The notes under the pieces: model-generated
Told to the model about the DNA's origin: nothing
The model's input: the letters and a program-made list of their open reading frames with translations, nothing else
Database searches by the model: none
Translations under genes and position numbers: made by a program
DNA from: Amylostereum areolatum
Taxonomy: Eukaryota > Basidiomycota > Agaricomycetes > Russulales > Stereaceae
Direction of reading: 5' to 3'
Length of the DNA stretch: 64,000 nucleotides
NCBI GenBank assembly: GCA_012932865.1
Contig: SAXG01000015.1
Location: 620,001-684,000, forward strand
Shown: in pieces, positions 49,901 to 60,814 of the stretch
How the letters are laid out: every line of letters starts with the position of its first letter
How positions within the stretch are numbered: position 1 is the stretch's first letter

Positions 49901-51211
49901 TCGGTCAGGAAGTCGCTCGGAGGTTTTCTTGTCGAATACAGGCGCGAAGTCGCGGTACGGCGGGGGAACTAAGTCTTCAAAGGTTTGCGGGCGTGCGTTC
50001 TCTTTTGAATGCTCTGCAAGCTCCTGCGCTTTTGTAAAGCCCGCGCGGATGGGTATTGCATCTGGATTAGGACCATCGGTTTCAGGGAGGATTCCGGCGC
50101 GGCGTAGTCCATTGATCTCCCAGTCTCGGAATACCATGGGCCGCTCGTCGTCGTCTTCAGTGAAGAGTCGTGCGGGTAGAGGGGAGCGATGGATCGTGCG
50201 GACGCGAACACCTTTGACTCTGTGTGCAGGAATAACATAAGTGGGGACTGGGGTCCAGGACACATATGTCGGCTCTGGGAAGGGATCGTCCACGACGAGA
50301 GGTGTCCTCGGGGTTTTACCTGCTTCAACCTTACGCTGTGATTGGACCGATGATGGTTTCCGTGGCTTGGTTGCGAGGTTCGTCACAGGAGGTTTGGACA
50401 GAGTACACGAGGGAGGGCAGCGGAGCATGTCAACACGGTCTCGTTGCCAGTCTATGGTGGGATTGTGCTCGTCGAGCCAGTCTGTTCCAAGGATCATGTC
50501 ATGATCGCCGATGTCGGTGATGAAGAACTCAGCTTCTTCCTCATGGTACGCCCTTGAATCTTGCGAGTATATCCGGATCCGCTGGGTGGTTGTGTCGCGT
50601 ACCCAGCCCATGACGTTCTCGGTGCCATCCACATTACGCACGGGGAACGGGTTTTCTAGTTTTCTTGTGGTGAGCTTCTTGCGTTCAACGAAGCTTCGGT
50701 TCAGGATAATTCCTTCTGCACCGCTATCAAGCAGCGCGTCTGCGTCGATTTCTCTTTTGGTAACTCGTCCGATCAGCTTGACTTTGAGCGTGATCGATGG
50801 TGTTTGCCTGTTCTTGGTGACAGTAGACAGATACAAACACGGGGGATACGATTGCTCACAGGTATGCATGGATGATAATACAGCGAAACGATTCGACGAT
50901 GATACCAAAAGTCCTTTGCCTCCACCAGACGACGCGACTGGGGGGCGTTTCAAAAATCCTGCGATTCCAGGATGTCCTTCAACAGCGCTACTGCCTGCTC
51001 CTTGCCTTCCGCGTCCAGATCCTTCAGCTGGCGAGTGATCGCCGCGATGGTTTTGGATGGGTCGGGAGCTGCTTTCGCAGTGGACGGAGCCGTGTTTGTT
51101 GGCAGGGGAGGGGCCTTGGACCCAGTCTCTACTGCGCCCACCCGTCGCACGCTCGAGTCGCGGTTGGGGCAGTCGCGAGAGACGTGACCGGCTTGTCGAC
51201 ACATGAAGCAC
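46862..51211 (-). CDS. pol polyprotein of gypsy E
   Basis: A 1449-codon open frame, closely similar to C pol with all domains: protease DSGAEG, RT YMDDILVFT, RNase H VDASDFATGG, integrase HHCC (CATCQSTKT), D-D-E core (SDRGPQF, YHPQTDGQTERENQN) and chromodomain (YLVKWAGYPDSENTWLP). The first ~85 codons overlap gag and are normally bypassed by the -1 frameshift. The C-terminus is encoded by the 3' LTR. No inactivating change seen. The protease and leader regions are more diverged from C than the integrase, agreeing with a mosaic origin. Confidence 0.95.
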   Translation of the reverse strand: MLHVSTSRSRLSRLPQPRLERATGGRSRDWVQGPSPANKHGSVHCESSSRPIQNHRGDHSPAEGSGRGRQGAGSSAVEGHPGIAGFLKRPPVASSGGGKGLLVSSSNRFAVLSSMHTCEQSYPPCLYLSTVTKNRQTPSITLKVKLIGRVTKREIDADALLDSGAEGIILNRSFVERKKLTTRKLENPFPVRNVDGTENVMGWVRDTTTQRIRIYSQDSRAYHEEEAEFFITDIGDHDMILGTDWLDEHNPTIDWQRDRVDMLRCPPSCTLSKPPVTNLATKPRKPSSVQSQRKVEAGKTPRTPLVVDDPFPEPTYVSWTPVPTYVIPAHRVKGVRVRTIHRSPLPARLFTEDDDERPMVFRDWEINGLRRAGILPETDGPNPDAIPIRAGFTKAQELAEHSKENARPQTFEDLVPPPYRDFAPVFDKKTSERLPDRRPWDHAIDMKDGFEPKPCKIYPLSPSEQIELDTFLDDHLKKGYIRPSKSPQASPFFFVKKKDGKLRPVQDYRELNKGTVKNEYPLPLISEIVDRLKGAKIFSKMDVRWGYNNVRIKEGDEWKAAFKTNRGLFEPTVMFFGLMNSPATFQAMMNELFKDLIDSGKVIIYMDDILVFTRTMDEHRAIVRQVLQCLQDNDLFLKPEKCVFEQDSVEYLGLIISHDKIAMDPVKVAGIQDWPTPRTVKDVQSFLGFGNFYRRFIKDFSKVARPLFDLTKKDCTWDWSTDCQTAFDALKAVFTSSPVLVMPDPKKPYLVEVDASDFATGGILSQKGDDGHWHPVAYLSKALSEPERNYDIYDKELLAIIRALEAWRHYLEGAPDTVEIWTDHKNLEHFKTAQKLSRRQERWALFLTRFDFSLVHKPGISHRPDPMSRRPDHKNGVENDNKERVLLDPKYFQVRATRPGAVTSLGDVELRRRIRDCKTKDIEVVQALDAILRNGPHTLVKNLQEWNYEEGLVLFRGKVYVPADDELRRDIVKMYHESPLAGHPGRFKTYELVSREYWWPGMSVFVRNFVAGCATCQSTKTQSSRPHVDMIPNEVPDRPFGVISTDFIVELPDCEGYNAVNVVVDRLTKMVVTTPCTTKITSDGTADILFDKVYRHYGLADKIISDRGPQFAGQVMRTLNEKLRIKSALSTAYHPQTDGQTERENQNLEQFLRVFCNYRQDDWVKWLPFFEFSHNSRTHAATGKAPFEVLYGFLPKMYPSVNPSSKVPAVEERLRQLEEVRQEIKASLALASDLMKHYNGDTISKSTLFAIGDKVWLEGKNLKTTRPKAKLAAKRFGPFEIVDVISPVNYRLKLPKTWRIHPIFHASLLTAYKETTAHGPNYEQPPPDLVDDEEEYDVEDIIDSKPTRNKKGIQYLVKWAGYPDSENTWLPRSSLSKVTDMIDAFHKRHPNAPRPVRSLGISFDDFLASTLADDIALQAKARLKGGVMSRIAPFLSSFADLVHATRHGT

Positions 51212-51975
51212 TTGCCTTCGCGCATCATCTTTGCGCGCTCGTCGTCCGTCAGCTTTGCAGGGCGGGTCGAGGTGTTGGTGAAGGCGCCGACTCGGCGCGA
51301 CGAGGAGTCGTTGGTCGAACCGTTCGAGGTGAGCGCGACAGCCCCCTTGGACTCACTGCTCTTCCTCTCCGGGTTCTCTTCGAGCCACTGGTGGTTGATG
51401 CGGCGGGCGCGCTCCTTCCACTCCGCGAGCTTGGTGGGGAACGGGTACGACCGGGCCACCTGCTTGCCGAGGTCACGCTGAAGTCCCTTCTTGAAAAAGT
51501 GGATTAGCGCCTCGTCGTCGTACGCTGACATGGTTGCCAGCATCTCAAACTCGGTGATAAAGTCAGTGACATCCCGGGTGGTCATTGCGAGCTCGTTGAT
51601 CTTACGCTGAGCCTCTATCTTCGGATCGACGGGCACGAAGTCTTTGCCAAACCTCTCGAAGAGCTCTTTGTAGGAGCTATAGTGGAGTGTTGGGGGCGTG
51701 GGGTCGAGGGTGTCGGCGTCTTCCTTCTCGTCTTTGTCGGCGAAGAGTTCCATGCGGCGATGCGTGGCCCAGGCTTTCGCCGTGTCGTCCTCCATCAGGC
51801 TGAGGAGGAGCATCATCTTGGCGTCATCTGTGGCATAAACATCCTTGTTAACGCGCAGGAACATGCGGAGCTCGAGGGAGAACCGGAGGGTGTCGCGTCT
51901 ATCGCCTTTGAATGGCTTTGGCTTGGGGCCGATCTCCCGCTTGGAGACAGCAGGTTTGGATTTGGCGTCGGACAT
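50950..51975 (-). CDS. gag of gypsy E
   Basis: A 341-codon gag from ATG 51975 (MSDAKSKPAVSK) with the capsid core and zinc knuckle CFMCRQAGHVSRDC, ending TTT TGA at 50950. An N-terminal extension like that of C lies upstream in the same frame, but E has ACG in place of the ATG used at 24729 in C and no other AUG, so in this copy the conserved MSDA start is the only AUG available. This supports MSDA as the real initiator or implies a non-AUG start. Confidence 0.85.
   Translation of the reverse strand: MSDAKSKPAVSKREIGPKPKPFKGDRRDTLRFSLELRMFLRVNKDVYATDDAKMMLLLSLMEDDTAKAWATHRRMELFADKDEKEDADTLDPTPPTLHYSSYKELFERFGKDFVPVDPKIEAQRKINELAMTTRDVTDFITEFEMLATMSAYDDEALIHFFKKGLQRDLGKQVARSYPFPTKLAEWKERARRINHQWLEENPERKSSESKGAVALTSNGSTNDSSSRRVGAFTNTSTRPAKLTDDERAKMMREGKCFMCRQAGHVSRDCPNRDSSVRRVGAVETGSKAPPLPTNTAPSTAKAAPDPSKTIAAITRQLKDLDAEGKEQAVALLKDILESQDF
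50953..50959 (-). promoter_or_regulatory. Candidate -1 frameshift site GGATTTT (E)
   Basis: CAG GAT TTT TGA at the gag end, identical to C. Confidence 0.65.
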
Positions 51976-53170
51976 CTTGTCGAAGGGGAGGGGGACGGTG
52001 AGGGATTGGGCGAGTTCTTGATCAAGGCGGCGTAGGGTTTCTCGTCGGCGTTCTTCTGCTTCTTCAACTTCGTCCTCAACTTGTTTTGCGACAAGGAAGT
52101 CGGCGGGGGTGAGGAATTGCTGGTTATGATGCCACGACCAGTGATCTTGGACGGGACTGAACGAAGTGGGCTGCCACTCAACTACTGATCGTCCTGGGGT
52201 TCCGTTCTTGTTCCGTCTATAGGCGTACCACTTCCCAGTTGTGTCGTTGTGGTTGATGCCTTCTGGGACTTCGATTACAGTATGTCGACGGGGTGGGGGC
52301 GAGTTGGTCGGAGGGGGGTTCAGGAAGCGCTGTAGAACGTCCGCAGTGGTGGCAAAATCCGATTCTTCGACGTAGGGTTGTTCGTCGCGGTCGTCGAAGT
52401 ACCAGTCTCGACGTTGCCGGTTTGGTTCGTCGTGCAGCCAACGTACGGATTCCTTAGTCTGCTGCGAGGTGAGGATATAGTATTCTTCGGGACAGTAGTC
52501 TCGAAAGACGCCTGGGGGAAGGTTCGGGGTGGGGGGACGAGGGGCTGTGGAGGACGTGATGATGGTCTGGAAGAAGTCCGCCGCGATGGGGCGACGGCCG
52601 AGGAGTTTCTTGGTGAGGTAGCCGGCTTTTACTGCCTGGCGGATCTTATGTTCGTGGTGGTGGCGACGAAGGGTCTTACCCTTGATGGTGGGACGGAGGA
52701 CTGGTGGCGGGGTGGATTCGGGGGTCCGACGGTTAAACTGGGAGACGGAGGTGAAACTGGTTTGGAGGATCGGGTTGGGGGCGTCTTGGATGAGGTATGT
52801 GTGGTAGGTGGGGGCGTGGAGGGTGAATTCAAGGCGTTCGAGATCTACGTTGATGCACGTAGTGATCCAGACGTATAGGGCGAGGACGACAGTACCGTGA
52901 TCCTTGTGCCACCTCCACTCGAAGATGCGGAAGTTGAGGCCGTGCGCGGTCCAGGGATCTTTCTTGCAGAGGTTCTGTACGGGGACGAGGCAGTTGACGG
53001 TGACGGCGTCGGACCAAGGGTAGGGGAGTGGTGCGTTGTCGCGGGGGGTGATCGGCTTTCCGTTGAACGGGAGGAAGACCGGTGCGTTCGGGAGGTCCGT
53101 GGTGGGAGTTTTTAACGTCGTAGAGACGGCAGAGGTAGATGGAGAGAGGGGTGCGAGGTAGGCGTAGGGG

Positions 53171-53181
53171 TAGACTGTCCA
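53171..53181 (-). other. Self-priming primer-binding site, copy E
   Basis: TGGACAGTCTA (minus strand), 2 nt from the LTR, complementary over 11 nt to TAGACTGTCCA in the LTR (plus 53315-53325). Confidence 0.75.
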
Positions 53182-53183
53182 GG

Positions 53184-53603
53184 TGTCAGAAACACAGTTT
53201 ATGAGACCGATGAACCGCCTAAGTCGCGACGATGGGAGGAGCGAGAAGAAAATAGATTCGAGAGTGCCGGGGTCTAGGGTAGTGCAACGTGCGCTACAGT
53301 ACCGTATGACGAGATGGACAGTCTAGGGAAAAGGGAAGAGAAACACTGTCCTTATATACAAGTGGGAACGATGGTGCGATGCGATGCGATAGTGGTGCAA
53401 GCGGGGGGAACAATAGGAAAGGAGTCATGGGGCGGAGGACAAAGGTCCGGAGCAGTGATGTCATAGATAACGATGTGGGACCCCGCTCGGAAGTCCGGGC
53501 AATGACGTCATTGAAGCATGTGATGCAAGGGAAAGTCATGTGCCATGACACGTCGCGTGTACGAGGTCTGCAAACGAAGAGAGAAATGGAGCGATCCGTG
53601 ACA
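53184..53603 (-). repeat. 5' LTR of gypsy E
   Basis: A 420-bp LTR diverged from its partner at 46510-46929; many differences are transitions at CpG. TATA box retained near 53356. Confidence 0.93.
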
Positions 53604-54117
53604 GACGGCGAGTTTTCACTCCGGAAAAAAGGAGCAATTAGGGTTAGGTATGCTGACTTCTACGATGCTACACTTTTGGTGTGTGAGGTGTCCTGTGAGC
53701 GTCCATGGAACATACTCCGTCGATTCGAGCACGAGGGAAAGGCTCAGGCGTGGGAACTACCTACTCAAAGAGGGCGAAAGTCGCGTCGAGGTTCACTTTA
53801 ACGCCGACTTTAACGCCTACGGACCCCTCCCCGCCAACGCATCAAATTTTGGGGCAGACCTTACATACAGATCGACTGTCATCTATGTAAGGTCTGCTAT
53901 AAGGAGACTAATTAATGCCCCCGGTGGCTGTCGCAGCAGGCTGTCCCAGTTAGGAAACTCATTAGGAAATATTATTAGCAGGGGAGGGTTTCCCTGATGA
54001 CACCTGAGTTTTTACAGGTCAAACATGAGGCTCATGCACCACCAGAATCATTATTTGTACGACTGGGCCCGTTTGCACAACAGGGACATCAAAAGTACGC
54101 GCACACTTACACCAAGC
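53604..54117. other. Boundary stretch between the transposon island and host genes
   Basis: No gene recognised. Contains a perfect 14-bp inverted repeat GCAGACCTTACATA/TATGTAAGGTCTGC (53854-53867 and 53884-53897) with a 16-nt loop, and short TTTAACGCC direct repeats at about 53800-53820. The last part is probably the 3' UTR of the permease gene. Confidence 0.4.
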
Positions 54118-56766
54118 TCAAACAGCCACCTTGTCATCAACAACCGATTCTTTGTGATCCAACCCAGAATCCTGCGACCATTGCTCTCCTTCACCCGACA
54201 AACCCATCTGTCGAGTGTCCCAGCCATTTGCCTCCAGGTATTCGCGAAACTAACACACACCTTAACCAATGTGGTAGGAATGACAAACCAATAAACATAC
54301 CTCGTTATCCTCAAGTTCCATCCCGTCCTGTGTCAATGGCTTGATGAAGACAAAGGTGATTATGGCACTCAGAATAGCTAAAGCTGGATAATCACGGGAG
54401 TTATAAGCAAGCCCACGCATTGGGAATGTCGGTAAACGCTCACCGCTTCCAATCCAGAAGGGCCCCGTGTTACCCTTGACGCTATCAGGTCCTCCGAATG
54501 CTGTGGACACATTAGACGGTCAGTCACTCATTATTGACATTGGCATACCATCAATCATGGGCGGGAATGCTGTCGTGTCGTTCAGCATCAGTAGAAGACA
54601 TCGTCAAAGCGCAGAGACGCACCCCAGGTACCGACAAAAGCGCCAACCTTGCCGACCGCAGCTGCGAAGCCGTAGAATTGTCCTCGAACGGCTGTCGGTC
54701 CCGTCTTTGCCGCCAGGAGTCCCAAGCAATTTCCAGGCCCTAGATAGAATGAGCAATGTAGCAGAGAGGTTTCGTGATATAAACTCACCAAGCTCTCCGA
54801 AGCTGAGGAATATTCCATAGACGACCTAGGGGCATAACAAGATGAGATCGACGTAACGAAATAAGGCAGAAAGGCACGGACAGCGAATGCAGCGATGTGT
54901 TCTTTCAACCTTGGAGAAGATTAGGAGGGTTAAGGGGAGAAGGCACATATGTGCTTACTTCGTGTACAAACCGCTCATAATGAAACCGATGACTGCTTGG
55001 CAAAGCAAGCCGGTGATCTATGAGGGTTTCAGGACAGCTTGAGAATCACCGAACGATCAACGAACCATTGTGTACTTCGGTCCAAGATGGTCCACCACGA
55101 ATGCACCTCCGATAGTCCCTGCGCCAAAGTTAGCTAGCGCGCGCAACCTGCTACGAGGAGGGGCCATTTACCGGGCATGTAAAACAAGCTGGCCCAGCGT
55201 CAATGTATGTTAGGGGAGACGTCAAGAAGGAATCGCACTTGATCACAACGTTCCAACCAAAGATGACGCTTAGCGAAGAAGACGAGCCGGTGATCCTGAC
55301 GAGGTTTCAGCTTGAAGATCGCGGGAAGGTGGAAGAGAAATACAGACGTCGATATAACGGTAGAAGAGTATATGCCGAACTGGAACGTCGATGAGAAACG
55401 TTGTCAATTCGGCAGTTTCACGACACTCACCGGATATCTTTGCACGATGAACGATACATCGTGAGCGCTCAAACGATCTCGATCAACGAACGTGCTCACA
55501 CAATGAAATCGTAGAGAAACCTTCGGTCACCTGAGTTAGCTTGTAGGGTATCTTAACATAGGTCAAACGCACCAAGTGACCGATATGGCTGCCAACCTCA
55601 CCCAGTAGCGTTTGATGATGAGCAGGTACGGGATGCGTACATTGCGCATAGAGTCCTTCTTGTAACGAGTTGGGTTGTCCATGCTGAGTCGCCATACAAA
55701 GACGGCAAGAGCGGGGACGACGCCGAGCCCAAGTGAGAGGCGCCATACGGCGCGGAGATGACTCTCGCCGAAACTGGGTGAAAAGAGGATAAGCGCCAGG
55801 CCAACTCCAAAACAAAAGCGCTCACATCCAAAACAACACCAGCGGTACAAATGCAGCAACGACAAAGCCAAAATCGATCATGGAGTCTGCGAAAGTGAAT
55901 GGTCGTCAGCAATGAGCGGAGCAGGGCTATTGTAGTACGCACTCGTGGCGAGGGCAAACCACCTGTGCTGGGCCTTCTTGCTGATACCAGGCTCTTCAGA
56001 TTGCTCCGACGCAGCGACGGAACCGCAAGGGTATTCAGCGCCAACACCAATCCCGAGCAGGAAACTAAGATACCCCGATTAGTACAAGGTGTGGGAGCGG
56101 CCGGAGCAAGACGTACCGGCAAGCAGAGAGCATGGCAAGCATGCCTCCTTGACTACCGTGCGCACCGGAAGATGCGGCAGACAGGCCAGAGAAAAGGGCC
56201 ACGATGCCGGTTGCGAGCATCTAACAGTACAGAGGTCAGTCTGAAGTCGCCAGTGAGAGGTGACCATGGCGCACCATCCCAAATTTGCGACCAAGCTTAT
56301 CGGAAAGATAACCGAATGAGAGCATGCCGACAATGGTACCAGCAAACGCGACACTACTGAGAGTGGTGCTGTAGTCGTTCTTCTTCACGGCCTCGGGATA
56401 AAGCCGCTTGAGGACTGCGACGATGTGAGGGAAGTTGGATGAGAACTAGGGAGGGACCACGCACTCGTGTTGACTGGAAGGGAGAAAGAAAGAGGTTAGC
56501 GGCAGAGCGAGGACGTATGGAAGGAGAACATACCTTGTCCGATGACGCCGTTAGCGTATCCTTGAGTGGAATGTGAGTACGACGGGGGAAAGGAAATAAA
56601 TAAAATGGCAATTACCATCGGAAAAAAGGGCAGTGCCGGCGCTGGAGAGGGAATCCGGTCAAGAACGGCAGGAAAAGGGAGAGGAGGAGGACGAACGCAA
56701 AGACCATGGAAACTTGACGAAGGCCGACCATATTGAAGGAAAAGGCGGGGAGGGCGGAAGGGCCAT
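54118..56766 (-). CDS. Glycerophosphodiester/glycerophosphoinositol permease, Git1-like (MFS)
   Basis: A plasma-membrane MFS transporter of the phosphate:H+ symporter branch that takes up glycerophosphodiesters as phosphate source. The start is ATG 56766 ([17 protein letters not shown]), followed by many introns of about 50-60 nt. Read through: [20 protein letters not shown] (TM1), [13 protein letters not shown] (MFS motif A), [63 protein letters not shown] and [17 protein letters not shown], which are diagnostic of the Git1 group. The last exon ([15 protein letters not shown]) ends at TGA 54118-54120 after the intron following MELEDNE. First host gene beyond the transposon island; it appears intact. 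Confidence 0.8.
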
Positions 56767-57021
56767 GTCGGTCAGGGCTTTATAGCTCTATGCGCATATT
56801 GAATTCAACGATGACAGGGAACATCAAATCAAAAGATAGCTATAGGAAATTTCCTCAGCGGATGAAGCGGGCTGCGGGCACGCGCGCGCGATAAGTGGTC
56901 TCAAGCCACGCACGTGCGTCGTTACTATTTCACGTGATCAAGCTGACGTCGCTGCGCCGCCGCCGCCTTGAACCTTCTCTTCTCTTTTGTTCATCCTCGT
57001 TCTCGACGACCGAGTCAACGC

Positions 57022-57055
<34 letters not shown>

Positions 57056-57376
57056 CCTCCACTTCAAAGCTTCAACATCTGTACAGTTCACTTCTCTCCC
57101 TTTTGTATCCATATTTCAGCGAAGTGAGTGATCCTCGTCTCCCGCTGACCCCCCCACTCCCCGCAGTGCCAACCATCCACAACCCGCATCTGACTTCGCT
57201 ACTCCTCTTTTCCCTGTTCCGTGTATCTCGTGCATGTGCCACCCGTCGCATAATCCTGTTTTTTCCTGTCTATCCATTCATCCTGTCCTGCCTGTCATCT
57301 TTTCGCTAAATCAAAACAAAAGTCTCTTCTTACTTCTCCTGCTCGTGTTTGAGTACCCGCAAGCAACTCCCCTGTC
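56767..57376. promoter_or_regulatory. Divergent promoter region with an (ACG)n microsatellite
   Basis: Shared upstream region of the permease (-) and RRM (+) genes. Holds an (ACG)n tract at 57023-57054 (about 10 units) and a pyrimidine-rich stretch before the RRM gene start. The short frames here, including one reading as poly-Asp, are artefacts of the repeat. Confidence 0.4.
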
Positions 57377-58720
<1,344 letters not shown>

Positions 58721-59109
58721 ATGAACACGGTTCGTGTTTTGTTTTCTCGTCGACCCTGTGATGATCAACTCAGCTGCTTTTTGTGGACCAGGTTTATACT
58801 CACCAACCCGGGTGTTCGCATTGACACCAGCTCACTATTTACTTTCCTACATCTTCGTTCGCTCATAAAGATATTCTTATTATAACACAAGGAGTCCCGT
58901 AAGAGGAGCATTCTAAGGGAGTCGCCGAACGATGTGTATGCAAGGGTAAGATGATGGATGGTATGTATGTATGTGTAAATGATGTACAGAATTGTATACA
59001 ACGAACGATCTGCATGAGAGACTGTCACAGATATCAGTCCGCATAGATGAGAAACTAAAACCTGCCTGTGTAGTATTAACACTGCGGAGAACGCAACTCG
59101 TCCATCCAA
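58721..59109. terminator. Convergent 3' UTR region
   Basis: Between the RRM gene (+) and the SPT2 gene (-). AT-rich, with TGTATG repeats at about 58960-58980. No gene seen. Confidence 0.3.
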
Positions 59110-60500
59110 CTATATCGTCTGAAGCCTCTTGCGACGCCGCTTCTCCTCCTCTCGACGTTTCTCCTCAACCTCAGCTTGGAGGTCCTCCTGTCGAGCCAGA
59201 CGAGCGCTGGTATAGCAGTCGATCAGTATCTGCGAACTAAATAAAGGAAATACGCGACAGACCTTCTGAGCTCCTCTCTCTCTAGCTCCCTCGCATCCAT
59301 TTCCATATCTTCGTCATCACTCATCACATCCCTGGCCACATATCTCGACCGATCCTTCCCAAACATCGTCCAGATCTGAGACCGAATGTCATCCTCATCA
59401 CTCTTCTGCTTCCGCCGAGGAGGAGGGGAGATGTCGTCGGAAGTGTAGTCGGATTCGTATGAAGGAGAGCGCGTCCGCTTTTTGGATGACGGAGGAGCAG
59501 AGCGCAGGGTGGACTTGGACTCGTAGTGCGAAGATTTGTTGGATTTGACCGCGGATTTGGTGGGATGTAGATGGGATGATGAGGCAGCGGGAGTAGAGGC
59601 GGATAGTTTCATGGAAGGAGTCCTCTTCGGAATTCTGGCCGAGAGGGCTGAGGAAGTGGCGGGGGTAGTAGGCGGTGCAGGTTTGCGTTCCTTCTGAGAG
59701 GCCGAACCAGAATCCGACCCTGGCCCCGCAGAAACCGCACGAGACTTGGACGCGTTATCCCGCTCGCGTGCGGCGTGGTTTCGACCTGAGAAAAACTGGA
59801 CCTTGGCTGCCGCCTCGATATTGGCCTGGTAGCGCATGTCTTGCCGCTCCGCGACGGTCGTTGTGTCTCGTTTGAACGTATTCGCTAGAATGAGATGATT
59901 GCCGTTCTTCAGGATTTGGTCACGGATACCGCCCTCGCTGGATGGCTTGATATGGGACAGGTCGGAGACGATGTTAACGGCACCGCCTGGAAGGCGTTTG
60001 CCCAACTTTCCGTATCCCGAGCTGGTGGAGGACCGCTTCGAGGAGCCTGGTATGCGAAACTCGTTTTTAAGTTTGAGTGCACGTTTCTCCTCTCGTGTCA
60101 GCGCGGTTGCGGCCGATCCTTCCTCGTCGGACGGGACCTTCTTTTGCCGTACGTCCTGCTTCGAGGACGAGCTCGACGTTGGCCATCGTGAGCCTCCAGG
60201 CTTCTTGCCGTAGAGAAGCTTTTCAGCTATCTTCTGCTTCCGACGCTGCTCTTCTTGCTCCATCTCCGCCCTCTCCTTCTCCAACCGCTCCTGTCTCTCC
60301 TGCTCCTTCTTCTTCTCCTCGAAGTGCTGCTGTCGCAAACGAGCAGCAATCTCCCTATCCTTTCTCTCCTGCACCTCTTGCTGTCGTTTCCGTTCCTCCT
60401 CTTTGCGAAGTCGTTCCGCTAGCTTGTCCTGCACGAGGCGAGTGGTCTCCTTGGTTTGGAGTTGGCTCTGGGCCATCAACGCCGCGAAGCTCCCGGCCAT
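59110..60500 (-). CDS. SPT2-like chromatin protein
   Basis: A histone H3-H4 chaperone/transcription elongation factor of the SPT2 family. The start is ATG 60500 (MAGSFAALMAQSQLQ). Residues ~20-95 form a long charged coiled coil (LAERLRKEEERKRQQEVQER), followed by a Ser-rich linker with NLS-like KKRTRSPS. The conserved C-terminal SPT2 domain is DIRSQIWTMFGKDRSRYVARDVMSDDEDME, then an intron 59207-59262 and the last exon (ARLARQEDLQAEVEEKRREE, RRRKRLQTI) to TAG 59110-59112. Complete. Confidence 0.88.
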
Positions 60501-60814
60501 GATAGAAGAAGAATAGCGACTAGAATGTGGGGTTGTTGGTTGGGGTCAAGTGCGAAAGTGGGCGAGGGGTTGCATCGAGAACGTGAGATGGACGGTCCCA
60601 GCGCCACACCGGTACGCAACGTTTACGCTTTGGCTTTGTTTGGTCCGGGCCATAGCTCTCACTCAATTGTTTGCTCACACATATAAATTACTGTCGATCG
60701 ACCAGTCTCCATACCCTCAGTGTAGTTAGTAGGTTTCTGCGTGTCATTTTTAATCCTGCGTGCCTACTTGAACGAAAGCCAGACCAATCCGACAGTCCGA
60801 ACCTATTGCAAGGT

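Larger units (their letters stand above)
46510..53603 (-). mobile_element. Ty3/gypsy chromovirus copy E (family II), probably recombinant
   Basis: 7094 bp, minus strand. 5' LTR 53184-53603, primer-binding site 53171-53181, gag, intact 1449-codon pol, 3' LTR 46510-46929. Unlike B, C, D and F, the flanks do not match (CAAAT at 46505-46509 against GACGG at 53604-53608), and the two LTRs differ at about 17 positions by eye, the left one being closer to the LTRs of C. An origin by unequal recombination between two family II copies fits. Confidence 0.93.

Noticed and set aside
53638..53648. TTAGGGTTAGG, resembling the fungal telomere repeat
   Set aside because: Less than two units and no neighbouring degenerate repeats; chance is sufficient.
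56895..57131. Frame encoding a poly-Asp protein
   Set aside because: Product of the (ACG)n microsatellite in the promoter region; no conserved context.
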